Source: Ophiocordyceps camponoti-saundersi (nom. inval.) (Eukaryota > Ascomycota > Sordariomycetes > Hypocreales > Ophiocordycipitaceae). From it: a DNA stretch of 64,000 nt. The notes beneath the pieces are model-generated. The model searched no databases, had not been told where the DNA came from, and saw nothing but the letters and a program-made list of their open reading frames with translations. The position numbers and the translations under genes are program-made. Shown here piece by piece: positions 1 to 10,427 of this stretch; the stretch's first letter is position 1; every line of letters begins with the position of its first letter. Location: contig PDHQ01000024.1 in NCBI GenBank assembly GCA_003339415.1, positions 124,001 through 188,000 on the forward strand, written 5' to 3'.

Positions 1-2772
1 CGGGATCTTATTCTTCTCATATTCCTCCGATTAGATGGAGAGAAGATATAGATGTACATACATACATACATACGTGAGCCGGTTGCCGGCTGCGGCCGAA
101 GTTGTGATCCCTGGCCACCTGTATCCGGTCGGAGTGGCCTAGCCTTTATCCGTACTGTACGTAAGTATGTTTGTATGTAGGCGGCAGCGAGTGGTATGGA
201 TAGACGACGGATGGGCTTTGCAGATCAGAAACATGCACTGTGCCTTTACGGACGAAACGCCCCCCCCAGTAATTAAGAAACAAAAAAGAAAAAGAGATGA
301 CGCTATTCCGTAGATACGGCATGGCATCATGACACTGTGCTTCTGTGAATGACGAATGTCCACTCCCACCCCTTGCGGTGCTGGACAGGCCCCCCCCTCC
401 CCACTCTTCAGTCTCCCCTGAGGATCCCTGCCGGTTGCGAAAGGGAAAGGGGGTGGTGGGAAGACGGGGATGGGCGCGCGCAGCAGTGGACGAAGACGCG
501 GTTGCATCTGAGTTGATCATCATTAGCCATCATGGTCCTTTTTTATCACCCTCGATTACGGATAGTATATAAAACATGTGTACGAATACATACAGGTATC
601 AGTCAGACGCGTAACGCGTATGTACTGTATGTATGTATGTATGTGTGCGTGTTTTTATGTAGTAGGCTGGTTTCTAAAGTATTCCCTCTCCCCCCGTTAC
701 GGTGACCATCTAGCTTTTTTTTTTTTTTTAACAATGTTTGCGCGCCTGAGTGATGATGTCTGGGCGACGTGGCTCCGTCCGGGTTTCTCAGGCGACGGAC
801 AACCAGTTGCCAGTTAGAGAGGTCCTTGGCAGGCCTTTCAACACGGTCGCACAGTGCGGACTCTGCATGACCACCTGCGCTGACCACTGATCTCAGTCAA
901 ATCACTCACAGTCACCCACCGTTACTACTGGTGACAGGGGTGTGTGCCGAGCGAAGAAATGCGGGAGAGAGGGGCTCTATGGTCCCAGCCCAGACCCAAC
1001 AAAAAAAAAACAACACGACGACGAGGGGGAGGGGAGGACAGTGGGAGAGCTGTTATACAATGAGATAGGCCGGGCCGCGGCAAAAAAAAAAAAAGCCTAC
1101 CTACTATCCGTACACAAAACTATTACGAGCCCTGTTGTCTGCACGGTACGGATTCATACTAGACAGGGCCTCGAATTTTTAACATTGTCGGCGCATCACG
1201 GGCGAATGTCCTTCTCCTCTTTTCTTCTGGGGTGTGTGTGAATGTGTGTGTGTGTGTGTGTGCATGTGCGTGTTCCCTCCCTCCCCACCCTCTCTCTCTG
1301 ACTCTCTCTCTCTCTTCTTCTCCTCACTTCCACCTTCGTTCTCCTCATTTCCTTGCTTCCTCTTCCCTCTCTCTCTCTCTCTCTCTCTCGCTCTCAAATC
1401 ACTCGCTCTCAAATCACTCGCTCGCTTGGCTGTCGAGTTTTCCTCTATTGTTTTTTTTTCCTTTTTGCACCCGCTCGTTAGCCCGAGATTTCAAGAGGGA
1501 GAGAGACAAGGGGAAGAAGAGGAGAAAGGAAAAAAAAAAGGGGGAGGGGAAGAGGATTAAAAAAAAATAAACACACACCAACATCGGGTACAGCTCTCTT
1601 CTCTTCTCGCTCGCTTCACAGCTGTCTCGATTTTCGACAACCTTCCACACACACACACACACACTCTCTCTCTCTCTCTCTCTCTCTCTTCAATCTCCTT
1701 CGCTTTTCTTCCCTTTTTGGACTCTTTTTTTTTTCCGCCGCCAGAATCGGGCGATAATTCATAATATAAAAATTTTCTTTCTCTTCCTGCGAGAATCAAC
1801 AGACGAGGAAAAGAGAACAGAAAAAAAAGGTCAGTCTTGCTCGTTTCCCTCTCTCATTTTCCTCTGCTTCGCCGCGTTCCTCTTCATCATCTGTTATTCT
1901 CTTCTTCCTCGTTCTGTGCCGGGTCAGTACCGATGTGTCTTCGCTGTCTGTACCTGTAATTAGTCCCCTGTACCGGCCTTTTTTTCCCTCCCACTCTCGA
2001 CGTGTTTGTTCCCTGTTCTCATTCCCTTCCCCATTCTCCTCCCCGTCCTCCTCCCCGGTCCTCCTCCCCGGTCCTCCTCCACCTCTGCCACCTTCTCTCT
2101 CTCTCTCTCTCTCTCTCTTTCTTCCCTTCCCCCCCCTCCAGGGAAAAAAAAACATTCATCCCTTCTCCATTCTGCTTCCTCTATCTCTCTCTCTCCTGTC
2201 TCTTACTCTTTACTCGCTATCTACTTCTTCCCCATCATCTTCATCATCATCATCATCCCGTCTATCTCAATCTCTTTCCCCCCCTCCTTCTTTCCTTCAC
2301 GGCCACGCTTGCTGTTTCCCCCCCCAAACCCCGTTTGCTCTGGGTCGCAACCGGCGTGCCGTAGAAGGAGAAGAGAAGAGACAAGGCAAAAAAAAAAGGG
2401 GGCTCGGCCGGAAAGGAAAAACACCTGATAAACCGTCACCCTCCCTTCCGCTTCACCATCTCATAGCATCCATCCTTTCCCAACCCCCAAACATCCTTTG
2501 ACGCTCCCGTTTTGGACTTTGGACTGCAAATTCATACCCTTTTTGCTTTTCTTTAGCCGCTCGCAACGCGTCAAGATTCTCCGTCTGCTCTCCCGTTTTC
2601 TTTCTTCGACGTCATCCCTTCTCTCCTCGCTCTCTCCCATCCTCTTCCCTCTCCCTCCCTTCTCTTCGTCGTCTACCGCCATCCTCCCTCATCCGTCGTC
2701 TTTCCTCTTCCTCTCCTTTCACAATCGCTTTTCCTCATCGCGCTGACTCTTCTCTCGCCTTTGGCTGCAGTC
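1..2772. other. Gene-free region and pyrimidine-rich leader upstream of ECM33
   Basis: No convincing coding region is seen. Open frames here lie in microsatellites or lack homology and codon character. The left part holds TACA/TATG tetranucleotide repeats (about 51-74 and 626-645), a T run (716-730) and A runs. From about 1230 it becomes strongly pyrimidine-rich on the + strand, with (TG)n, (CT)n and (CA)n tracts at 1236-1262, 1294-1390, 1650-1690 and 2092-2118, up to the ATG of ECM33. This looks like the promoter and long 5' leader of a highly expressed fungal gene. A 'ctgcag' immediately before the ATG could be the acceptor of a leader intron, but I cannot place its donor. Confidence 0.6.
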
Positions 2773-4105
2773 ATGATGCGTTCTGTCACGATTCTTTCGG
2801 CCCTCGTCGCCGTTGGCTCCCGAGCCGTGTCTGGTGAGAGCACTCCTCTCCCTTCGCTGCTGTCTGGCTCCCCTTCACTTCGACCTTGTCTGACTCTTTT
2901 CTTCCTGCAGCTGCCACGACATGTTCCGAGGAAATCAGAATCAGCGAACCTACCCCCGTCATCCCCTGCGATGTCGTCGACGCCAACGTCATCGTCGACG
3001 AAAACGTCGCTGGCAGCTTGAGCATCGAGGGTCCCAAGCAGCTCAGGAAGGACTTCATCGTTAGCAATGCCACCAAGCTCATTTCCATATCCAGCAGCTC
3101 CATCAACGCCGTCGGCGGCTCGCTTCGTCTCGAGGGTCTCCAGCTCCTCAGCTCCTGCAACCTGCAGGCTCTGACCTCCGTCGTCGACATGTTCCTCCTC
3201 AACCTGCCTCAGCTTAATGGCCTGACGCTGGGAACCGAGGGCGTCACCAAGGCGAGGCGCATTTCCATCGACGACACCTTCATCAGCGATCTGACGGGCC
3301 TCAACATCGCCACCGCCGATGTCATCGAGATCTCCAACAACCCCAAGCTGACCACGTTCGACTCGCCTCTCGTCAACGTCACCAAGTCGCTCAAGCTCAC
3401 CAACAACGGCAACAACATGCAGGTCAACATGTCTTCTCTCCAGACCTGCGGTGAGATCCAGTTCCGCCAGGTCAAGAGCTTCGACGCCCCTGTCCTGTCC
3501 CACGCCGAGTCCATCAAGTTCAACGACAGCCCCGAGCTGCTGTCCGTCTCTTGCAGCAATCTTACTGAGATCGCTGCCAGCTTGACCCTCATCAACAACA
3601 AGAAGCTCAACAAACTGTCCTTCCCCCTTCTCAAGACCATCAAGGGAGACATGACCATTCAAAACAACACGGCGCTCGAGCAGGTTGATGGCTTCCCTAA
3701 GGTGGAATCTGTCGGCAACATTTTGCTCCGTGGCAGCTTCAAAAAGTAAGTTTTGGCCACGTCCCTTCTGTCTCTCTATGCCTTTTGTCCCTCTTGGTTC
3801 CGCAGTCTAACATTCATTCTCCTCATAGTGTGACTCTCGACCAGCTCAGAGACGTCAAGGGCAGTGCCACTGCCACATCGACGACGGACATCAGCGCGTT
3901 CTGTGATTTCTTCTCCAACCTCAAGAAGCAGGGTAACATCCGCGGCAAGGAGACGTGCACGAGCAACAACAAGAACGCCAACGAGGAAGGAGGAACTGGC
4001 GGCCAGACCAACGCCGACAAGGAAAAGGACGCTGCCGGCAGCCTCGGCGTTAACCTGGCCCTGCTGGGTGCCGCCGTCATGGCGACTCTCACCCAGATGC
4101 TGTGA
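2773..4105 (+). CDS. ECM33: GPI-anchored cell-wall protein, Ecm33/Sps2 family
   Basis: Secreted GPI-anchored glycoprotein of the Ecm33 family, needed in fungi for cell-wall integrity. Three exons fit: 2773-2833, 2911-3745 and 3829-4105, giving about 390 aa, close to the usual size. Residues 1-20 (MMRSVTILSALVAVGSRAVS) form a signal peptide. The mature protein begins with the family's TCSEEIRI-type start, continues with receptor-L-domain/leucine-rich repeats rich in N-x-S/T sites, and ends in an Asn/Gly/Lys/Asp-rich linker followed by a hydrophobic tail (about 'GVNLALLGAAVMATLTQML'), the GPI-attachment signal. A second ATG lies at 2776. The intron donors are GTGAGA and GTAAGT. The gene is convergent with the SPF45 gene. 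Family assignment is secure; the exact start (first or second Met) is not. Confidence 0.93.
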
Positions 4106-5103
4106 GCGGTTGGGGAGCACGACGGAGAAAGAGAGAGCGAGGGAAAGCATATGTCGGATCTGGCGTCGTTTGTCTATTCATCCCCCCCCCAACCCCATGC
4201 ATGCCCTTCCATCCCATGTTTCCTACATTTTTTTGTTTCCCCCGGCCGGCCTGCTGCCCAACCCTGTCTCGGCAAAGACGAGTGCTGTCCACATCCCGCT
4301 CTGGACGCTAGGACTTAATAATGGATTCTGTACTCGATGGTTTTTTTTCCCTTCCTTGCCTCGACTTCGTTGGTGCTACGCTTATTTGTATCTATCCCGC
4401 CTGCCTGCGAATACGTCCATTGAATTTTCCCCTTGGTCTTCAACCCATTTCTTTTCCCCCTTTCACCGCTACCGTCTTTTTTGTTCTGTTTATCTTGTCC
4501 ATCTAGTTACATCTTTGTTGTAGTCCGGTTCGCCGGCCAACGATTGGAAAGCGGGTTCGCTGCGGAGAAGGGGACGAAGCGGGAGAAGCATTCCGGAGGC
4601 AAAGGCTGTGTGGTATGCGGAAAGGGGGAGGAACCACAAGCACGGGATAAGGCTGGCTTTTGTTATTATTGTGTCATTTCCATGCCTGTCTTGACGTTGC
4701 TGGGGGATACGATGGAAGAAAGGGCTAGGTTGGGCCCTTTGTTCTCTACCTACCTACCTTACTATATAATATATACCTTGTCAACACTCTATCTACATAC
4801 ACGATTACGATGTGGTGATTTCGTAAGGCGGTGGAAGATTTGTTCGTATGACGTGGTTGATATGCATGTGATTTAGGTGTAGGACTGTAGCTCGGTTGTA
4901 CATGGAATTGGAAGAAGTTGGACTCTTTCCTTTTTTTTTTATCTCTTGGATTTAAGATGCGGTATGGGAGAAGGGGGAGTCAGGGCGGGAGGGGATGGGA
5001 GGGGATGGGGGAATACATCGTGCGTTGGCCTTTGTGGTGGGTGATGGCAGAGAAATATGCAGGTTTTTTTTTGGTATAGGAGAGAAGGAAAAAGGGGCTG
5101 AAA
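4106..5103. other. Intergenic region between convergent ECM33 and SPF45 genes
   Basis: Contains the 3' untranslated regions of both flanking genes. Poly-C, poly-T and G/A-rich stretches are present (for example the T run at 4931-4940 and 'gggaggggatggg' near 4990). No additional gene is supported. Confidence 0.55.
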
Positions 5104-6885
5104 TTAAGAAGAGGTGTAAATTCCCTGTTCGAACTTGTCTGCGTCGTAGAATTTGGGCGCGATGGAGTTGCCGTTGAAGACGCGGCCGTCGAGTTCGTTT
5201 ACGGCCTTTGTAGCGGACTTAGTCCTCGTCTTGAGAGATGCGAAGGATCATGTGTGGAGGGGAAGTGAAGAGCAATGCAACAAAGGGAAGGGAAGGGAGG
5301 GGAAGGGAAAACTCACGCGTAATGCAGAGACCTGGTCTGTAAACTTGATGAAGACGCGACGGGCTTCCTCGTCGATGAAGAGCCTCTCCACGCGACCGTA
5401 CTGCTCACCCGTCAGACAAGGGAGTTGAGATAGAAGAAAAAAGATGCAAGACAGCCAAGTCATTGTCCCGAAAGTCAGCTCTCACCTTCTCGCCGCACTC
5501 CTCTCCGATTTCCTGTCCGAGACCTTCCGAGATCTCGCCGCGGAGGTCGTCCATGTTTTCGAGCATGTTGTCCAGGACGATGACCTCGCTCATCTTGCCG
5601 AACTTGCCTTGGTCTTCTTTTCGTTTGCCGCCGAGGATCTTGGCCTTGTTCGCCGGTTCGGCCCAGCCGCCTCCCTCGGCGTCGGCTTTCTTCTTGCGCT
5701 TCTCTACCTGGACGCGGAGGGGGTTGACGATTCCTGATTCGTTGGCTCCGAGACCGGTGCCTTTGGTCCAGCCGTATTTGCTCATGAAGCGGTGTGCGAA
5801 ACCGGCTTGGCCCGGTCTTTTGGAGCGTGTTGTGGTGTCTTGAGTTGATTGCTTAGCGGCGGCGGCGGCGACGTCGACGTCGTCGATATTATCCTCATCA
5901 TCGTCATCATCATTATTACTTGGAGTTCCTGTCGGTTTTGTGTTGTACATGACTGGCTGTCGAGATATTACTGCAGAACTTGGAGGGGCCAGGGGAGAAG
6001 GCTTTCGCTCTGGTGCAGGCGGGGGAGGAGATGGTGGTAGCGGAGGAGCCTGCATCGCAGGAGGGGGCGGACTAGAAAATGTTCTTATTCGAGGCTTTGA
6101 GATGTCGTCGGAAAACTGCTCGTCTGCAACTGGTATGGTGGGTGGTGGTGGAGGAGGGGAAGGGGGGGGAGGAGGAGGAGGAGGAGGAGGCGGCGGCGGT
6201 GCGAATTCGTGTGATGGCAGAGGAGCAAATTGATCTGGAATCAGGTCGGTTAGTTTGACTGCGTCTTTGCAGAGATGCCTGTGGTACGCTCACGTTGAGG
6301 CGCACGACCTGCGTCGTCGCCGTCGTCGCTGGCTGAGTCGCTGTTAAAGTCCCGCTTCCGATGCCTGTACAAGACGGCCTTCCAGTCGAGCACCTCGTTG
6401 ATCTTCTCATCGCTGGCAAGGTAGTGCTCGACATTGGTAGGCTTTCCTGGATCGTATAGCTCATCCCAGTTGATGTCGGTGGGATCTTCCCGTTGCTTCT
6501 TCTTCCGCTTTCGCTTTCGACCACCTCTCTGGGGTCGTTCGCTCGTGCCGTACATCGTCTCGTCTTCTTCCATCGCCGTCCAATCCGCGAGGGTCGTTGT
6601 TTTCGGAGCTGCAGCAGGCGCAGGCGGTGCATCTGTCGAAGCGGGGGCGGTCTTGGGAATACCCTTCGGAAACGTCGCCTTGGACTTGGCCTGCTTCACG
6701 GGCGGACGGCGAATTTGAGGCTGAAAGCGAAGGGCAGGGTCGATAATAGCCTTTTTCGGCTCCGAGGCATCGTAGCGAACTGGAGCTGCGGATATCGTGG
6801 CAGCGGGATTCGGGTCGTCGGGATCGTGAAGATTGCTATAAAGCGAGAGCCCGCCCCGTGGTTGGGGTGGCGGAGGAGAAGGCAT
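5104..6885 (-). CDS. G-patch and RRM splicing factor, SPF45/RBM17 type
   Basis: Probable nuclear spliceosome-associated factor of the SPF45 (human RBM17, plant DRT111) family, which acts in 3' splice-site recognition. Four exons fit: 6885-6294, 6234-5486, 5400-5317 and 5205-5104, encoding about 508 aa. An N-terminal proline-rich, disordered half is followed by a Pro run and an Asp run, then a G-patch at about residues 339-370 (KYGWTKGTGLGANESGI). The C-terminal RRM/UHM starts at about 413 (SEVIVLDNML) and includes YGRVERLFIDEEARRVFIKF and DGRVFNGN. The third exon is only 84 nt. The last acceptor could be 12 nt earlier, which would add four residues; I chose the one giving SALR-AVNELDG. The gene shares a 656-bp divergent promoter with DBP5. 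Confidence 0.9.
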
Positions 6886-7541
6886 CGTGACGCGTTTCGC
6901 ACTCGATTTTCGCCACGGGTTTTCTTTTATATTGAGGAGGAAAGGGTGCGGACCTCTCGCATCGGTCCTCTTCAGAAGACGGAGAGAACAGACCCAAAGA
7001 AACCTGAAGCTGGGCGACCACGCACCGGGCCTGCAGCTTGAGGAGGTTAATGAAGCGCGGTGGTGAGTGAAAGCTGCGGTGAAGCTCTGTTGAAGAAGTC
7101 CTTCGGGTAAAGGACGGCCCGTGGTCGAAGCCTTATGATGTGCGATTAGCTGGCAGCCTCGATGGGGCGGGGTTTTTCCAGTTAGTCATGTAGGACTTAG
7201 TAGCCTCGGAGTAGGTGACTGTAGGTACGCTGTAGCCACTGAGCCAGAGCCAGCTACCTAGGTAGCCTGCCCTAGTCCATAAGGGTACCAATAGCAGCAC
7301 TGCGTGCCAGCTGCGCCTCACCCCTCCAAGAAGCCCCTCCAAGAAGCTGTGAAGAACTCAGGCATGAAAAATCCACCATCAGAAAAATCAAACACCTCTT
7401 CAGCGCACCTCATCATTACGTTCCCTCTCGTGGACCATAGACATTCGCTTTCATCTCTTTCCTTGGTCGGAGCAGTGCTTACCGCCGGCCCAAGGGTTGG
7501 CCTCGAATTCAGAGAACTCAGTGGGCGTGGACTCTTCAAAG
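6886..7541. promoter_or_regulatory. Divergent promoter region, SPF45-type gene and DBP5
   Basis: A 656-bp interval between two outward-facing start codons, so both promoters must lie here. It contains a perfect 14-bp palindrome (GCTACCTAGGTAGC, 7253-7266) and a near-direct repeat 'cccctccaagaagcccctccaa' at 7320-7341. No coding region is apparent. Confidence 0.6.
7253..7266. repeat. 14-bp perfect palindrome GCTACCTAGGTAGC
   Basis: Reads identically on both strands. Its core TACCTAGGTA recurs in other intergenic regions of this window (44675-44684, 45297-45306; partial ACCTAGGT at 31215-31222). Function is unknown. Confidence 0.6.
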
Positions 7542-9296
7542 ATGGCTGATCTCGCGAGCCGCATCACCAACCCCAACGAGGGCGCTGCCGAGCCGGCTCC
7601 TGCCGTCGACGCTGTCTCAGACACAGCCAAGGACACGGTCAAAGATACGGCAAAAGACACGGCAGAAGATACGGCCAAAGACACGGTCAAAGACACGACT
7701 GCAGACGCTACGACCGATGCTGCTGCCGCCGATCCTGCCGCCGACCCTACCACCGTCGCCAACGCGCAGGTAGACGGCACCATCGAGCAACTGGGCGGCT
7801 CCGGCCTTCAGGAACCAGAGTTTGAAGTCGAAATATCGCTCAGCGAGCTGCAGAAGGATGCCAACACGCCCTTCTACTCCGCCACTACCTGGCAGCAACT
7901 CGGCCTGTATGTAGCCTTCACTCCCTCCTCCCCAACTCTCCGATGCTAACACAACAATCTCTCTGTCTGTAGAGCCGAGCCTATCCTGAAAGGCCTCCTA
8001 GCCCTCAACTATTACAAACCGTCCAAGGTCCAGGGAAAGTCACTGCCTCTGATGCTCAGCGACCCTCCCCGAAATATGCTCGCCCAGTCTCAGTCCGGCA
8101 CGGGAAAAACTGCTGCTTTTGTCGTCGCCATACTCTCCCGCGTCGACTTCACCCAACCTGAACAGCCCCAGGCTTTGGTCTTGGCCCCTAGCCGAGAGCT
8201 TGCACGGCAGATCGAAGGCGTCATCAGTGTCATCGGCCGTTTTGCTGAGAGCCTCCGAGTTGCCACGGCAGTACCTGGTGCTTTGCCACGAGGTGAGCCC
8301 GTGAGAGCTAGCATCATCGTCGGAACGCCAGGCACTGTCACGGACATTATTCGGCGCAGACAGTTCGACGTCTCCAAGTTAAAGGTCCTCGTGCTTGATG
8401 AAGCCGACAACATGCTGGATCAGCAGGGTCTGGGTGATCAATGCATGAGAGTCAAATCGTGAGTCGCTGTCTCGTACCCGTCAAGGTCAATACTAACTCG
8501 TCAACGACAGACTGTTACCGAGACAAATTCAGATTTTGCTCTTCTCTGCTACTTTCCCCGACAAAGTCAACAGCTATGCCGCCAAGTTTGCACCTGACGC
8601 ACATACTCTCAAGCTGCAGCGCAATGAACTTACCGTCAAGGGCATCTCGCAGATGTTCATCGACTGCCCCGATAACAACACGCGATATGAATTATTGTGC
8701 AAGCTCTACGGACTTATGACGATTGGTCAATCCGTCATCTTCGTCAAGGTCAGTTTCGATCATCAAGGCTTCGTGGTAACGCCGCTGACGTGAAAGAGCT
8801 GCAGACTCGGGAGAGCGCCAATGAGATCCAGCGTCGCATGATCAACGACGGCCACAAGGTGTCTGCATTGCACGCTGCTTTCGACGGTAACGAACGAGAT
8901 GAGCTGCTTGCCAAGTTCCGTAACGGGGAAAACAAAGTCCTGATCACGACCAACGTGCTCGCGCGCGGCATCGATGTCTCCAGCGTTTCCATGGTCATCA
9001 ACTACGATATCCCGATGAAAGGTCGAGGCGACACGGAGCCAGACACGGAAACCTATCTCCATCGCATCGGAAGGACCGGACGTTTTGGGCGAATCGGCGT
9101 CAGCATCAGCTTCGTGTACGACAAGAGGAGCTTCGATGCGCTCAGCAAGATCGCCGATAGCTTTGGCATCGACTTGGTCCGGCTGGACACAGAAGACTGG
9201 GATGACGCCGAGGCCAAGGTGAAGGAGGTAATCAAGAGGAACCGGGCGCAAGCCAACTACGCACCGAGTGCTACGGACGCTCCTGTCGCTCCCTAG
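7542..9296 (+). CDS. DBP5: DEAD-box ATP-dependent RNA helicase, mRNA export factor Dbp5
   Basis: RNA helicase that remodels mRNPs at the cytoplasmic face of the nuclear pore and also acts in translation termination. Exons 7542-7906, 7973-8458, 8511-8748 and 8805-9296 give about 526 aa. Visible motifs: motif [11 protein letters not shown] (159-168), PSRELA, GTPGT, DEAD (264-267), SAT (296-298), ARGIDV (about 416-421) and [10 protein letters not shown] (449-458). The spacing and the '[14 protein letters not shown]' and '[16 protein letters not shown]' blocks are Dbp5-like rather than eIF4A-like. The start is the ATG in 'agATGGCTGATC'; upstream in-frame sequence has no other ATG. The N-terminal extension carries an unusual run of D-T-A/V-K tetrapeptides (7621-7700). 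Intron 1 has a GTATGT donor and a GCTAAC branch-like site. Confidence 0.95.
7621..7700 (+). repeat. 12-nt tandem repeats encoding D-T-(A/V)-K units in DBP5
   Basis: About seven degenerate copies of a 12-nt unit (gacacggtcaaa and variants) encode consecutive [12 protein letters not shown] tetrapeptides in the acidic N-terminal extension, ahead of the helicase core. The phase is preserved, so copy number could vary without frameshift. Confidence 0.85.
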
Positions 9297-10376
9297 GTGT
9301 GGCCGGCAGTAGAGGTTTCTTCTGGCCTCAAGTGCAGTATTGGCTGAATGGAGGCGGACATGGTGATACCACGAAGCGGCGTCATTTGCCGGCGTTACAC
9401 GACTTCAGCGTTGCTATGGCTACGGATACTTTTCCTTTGTTCGGCCCATGTCCGCAGGTGAGAGAGACTGGCCGGTAGTTTACTCCAGCAATGCCATGGT
9501 TATTTCCCGTGAATCAATTTTCTTACCGGTACGAACCTTTTTCTCTGTTCCGTCATGTATTCTTCTGTCCACGGGCCTCCTCTCCACCGGCACGTCTGCA
9601 GGTGAGAGACCGGCCGGTAGCTTACCGCCAAGCCGGGCCTATCAGGAGACGCAAACATTTGCCGCTCTGTCCTTCGTTCTTTTTTCCTCTCTTTGAGACG
9701 TCGGGCTGCAATGCCGGGCTGAGACACAAGTCACCGCTCCCAACAGTCTTCCCATGTCGAAGCTGTCCGTGCCTCATCTGAGGACGAGATATCGTCATCG
9801 GCCGTCGAGACGAGGCTGCAGACATGATGAAGAGAACGAGACTGTTATGTCTTGTTGCAGCGCTCAGGATGACCGGCGAATCCCTACCTTGCCAGACGAC
9901 ATCATCATCCACTGATTCCGGTCGTTGCACCACCTGTCTTCCCCAAAAAGGCGAGCCACGTTGCAAGCGAGCTGCAGACTCGGGTGTGCAGCGAGCGTTG
10001 ACGCCCAACGACGTCCCGTCGGGCATCCATGACTGTTTTTTAAGCCCAATCGGCGTGCCGACGTGGGCCAATTGTCCCCAGCTTTTTGATATTATCCGTG
10101 CGTATCATCCCCTCGGGCCAGGGGGTTCCCGACTAGGTAGTTCCTTGTCAACCTACATGTCTTCCCCGTCAAACCCCATCTGGAGCCGACCCCATGCCAC
10201 CCACCGGTTCGCGGTACTACTACGAGGAAGAAGAAGAAGAAAGAGAAGAAGGAACAAACCGGCGCGTGACGGATGGGAACGATTGAGCTGCTGCCCGAGG
10301 CCAACTTGCTGCCACACAAGACAACCATCTTACACCCATCTGCCACTACCCGACTGCCCAAGTCAGCACAAGTCGC
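9297..10376. other. Intergenic region downstream of DBP5
   Basis: No gene is supported. It contains a degenerate direct repeat of about 35 nt (9452-9486 and 9596-9630, core 'gcaggtgagaga'). One ATCCGTA-type heptamer (TACGGAT) lies at 9421. Long open frames here show no recognisable protein features. The right part should contain the promoter of the large gene that follows. Confidence 0.5.
9452..9630 (+). repeat. Short direct repeat pair (about 35 nt, 144-145 bp apart)
   Basis: Copy 1 begins 'ccgcaggtgagagactggcc' and copy 2 'ctgcaggtgagagaccggcc', continuing with 'ggtagtttac' and 'ggtagcttac'. Within the best-matched part the differences are C/T transitions. There is no gene in either copy. 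Confidence 0.6.
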
Positions 10377-10427
10377 ATGGAATCCGGTCTTATAACCTCG
10401 GCTCCTCTCACCCGTGCTGAGGAGACC

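Noticed and set aside
1232..1570. Overlapping small frames over CT/GT microsatellites
   Set aside because: Composition is purely repeat-driven (Ser/Leu/Phe or Arg/Glu runs).
2673..3662. Open frame of 329 codons on the minus strand opposite ECM33
   Set aside because: It mirrors the codon bias of ECM33 and has no domain; the + strand frame is a clear family member.
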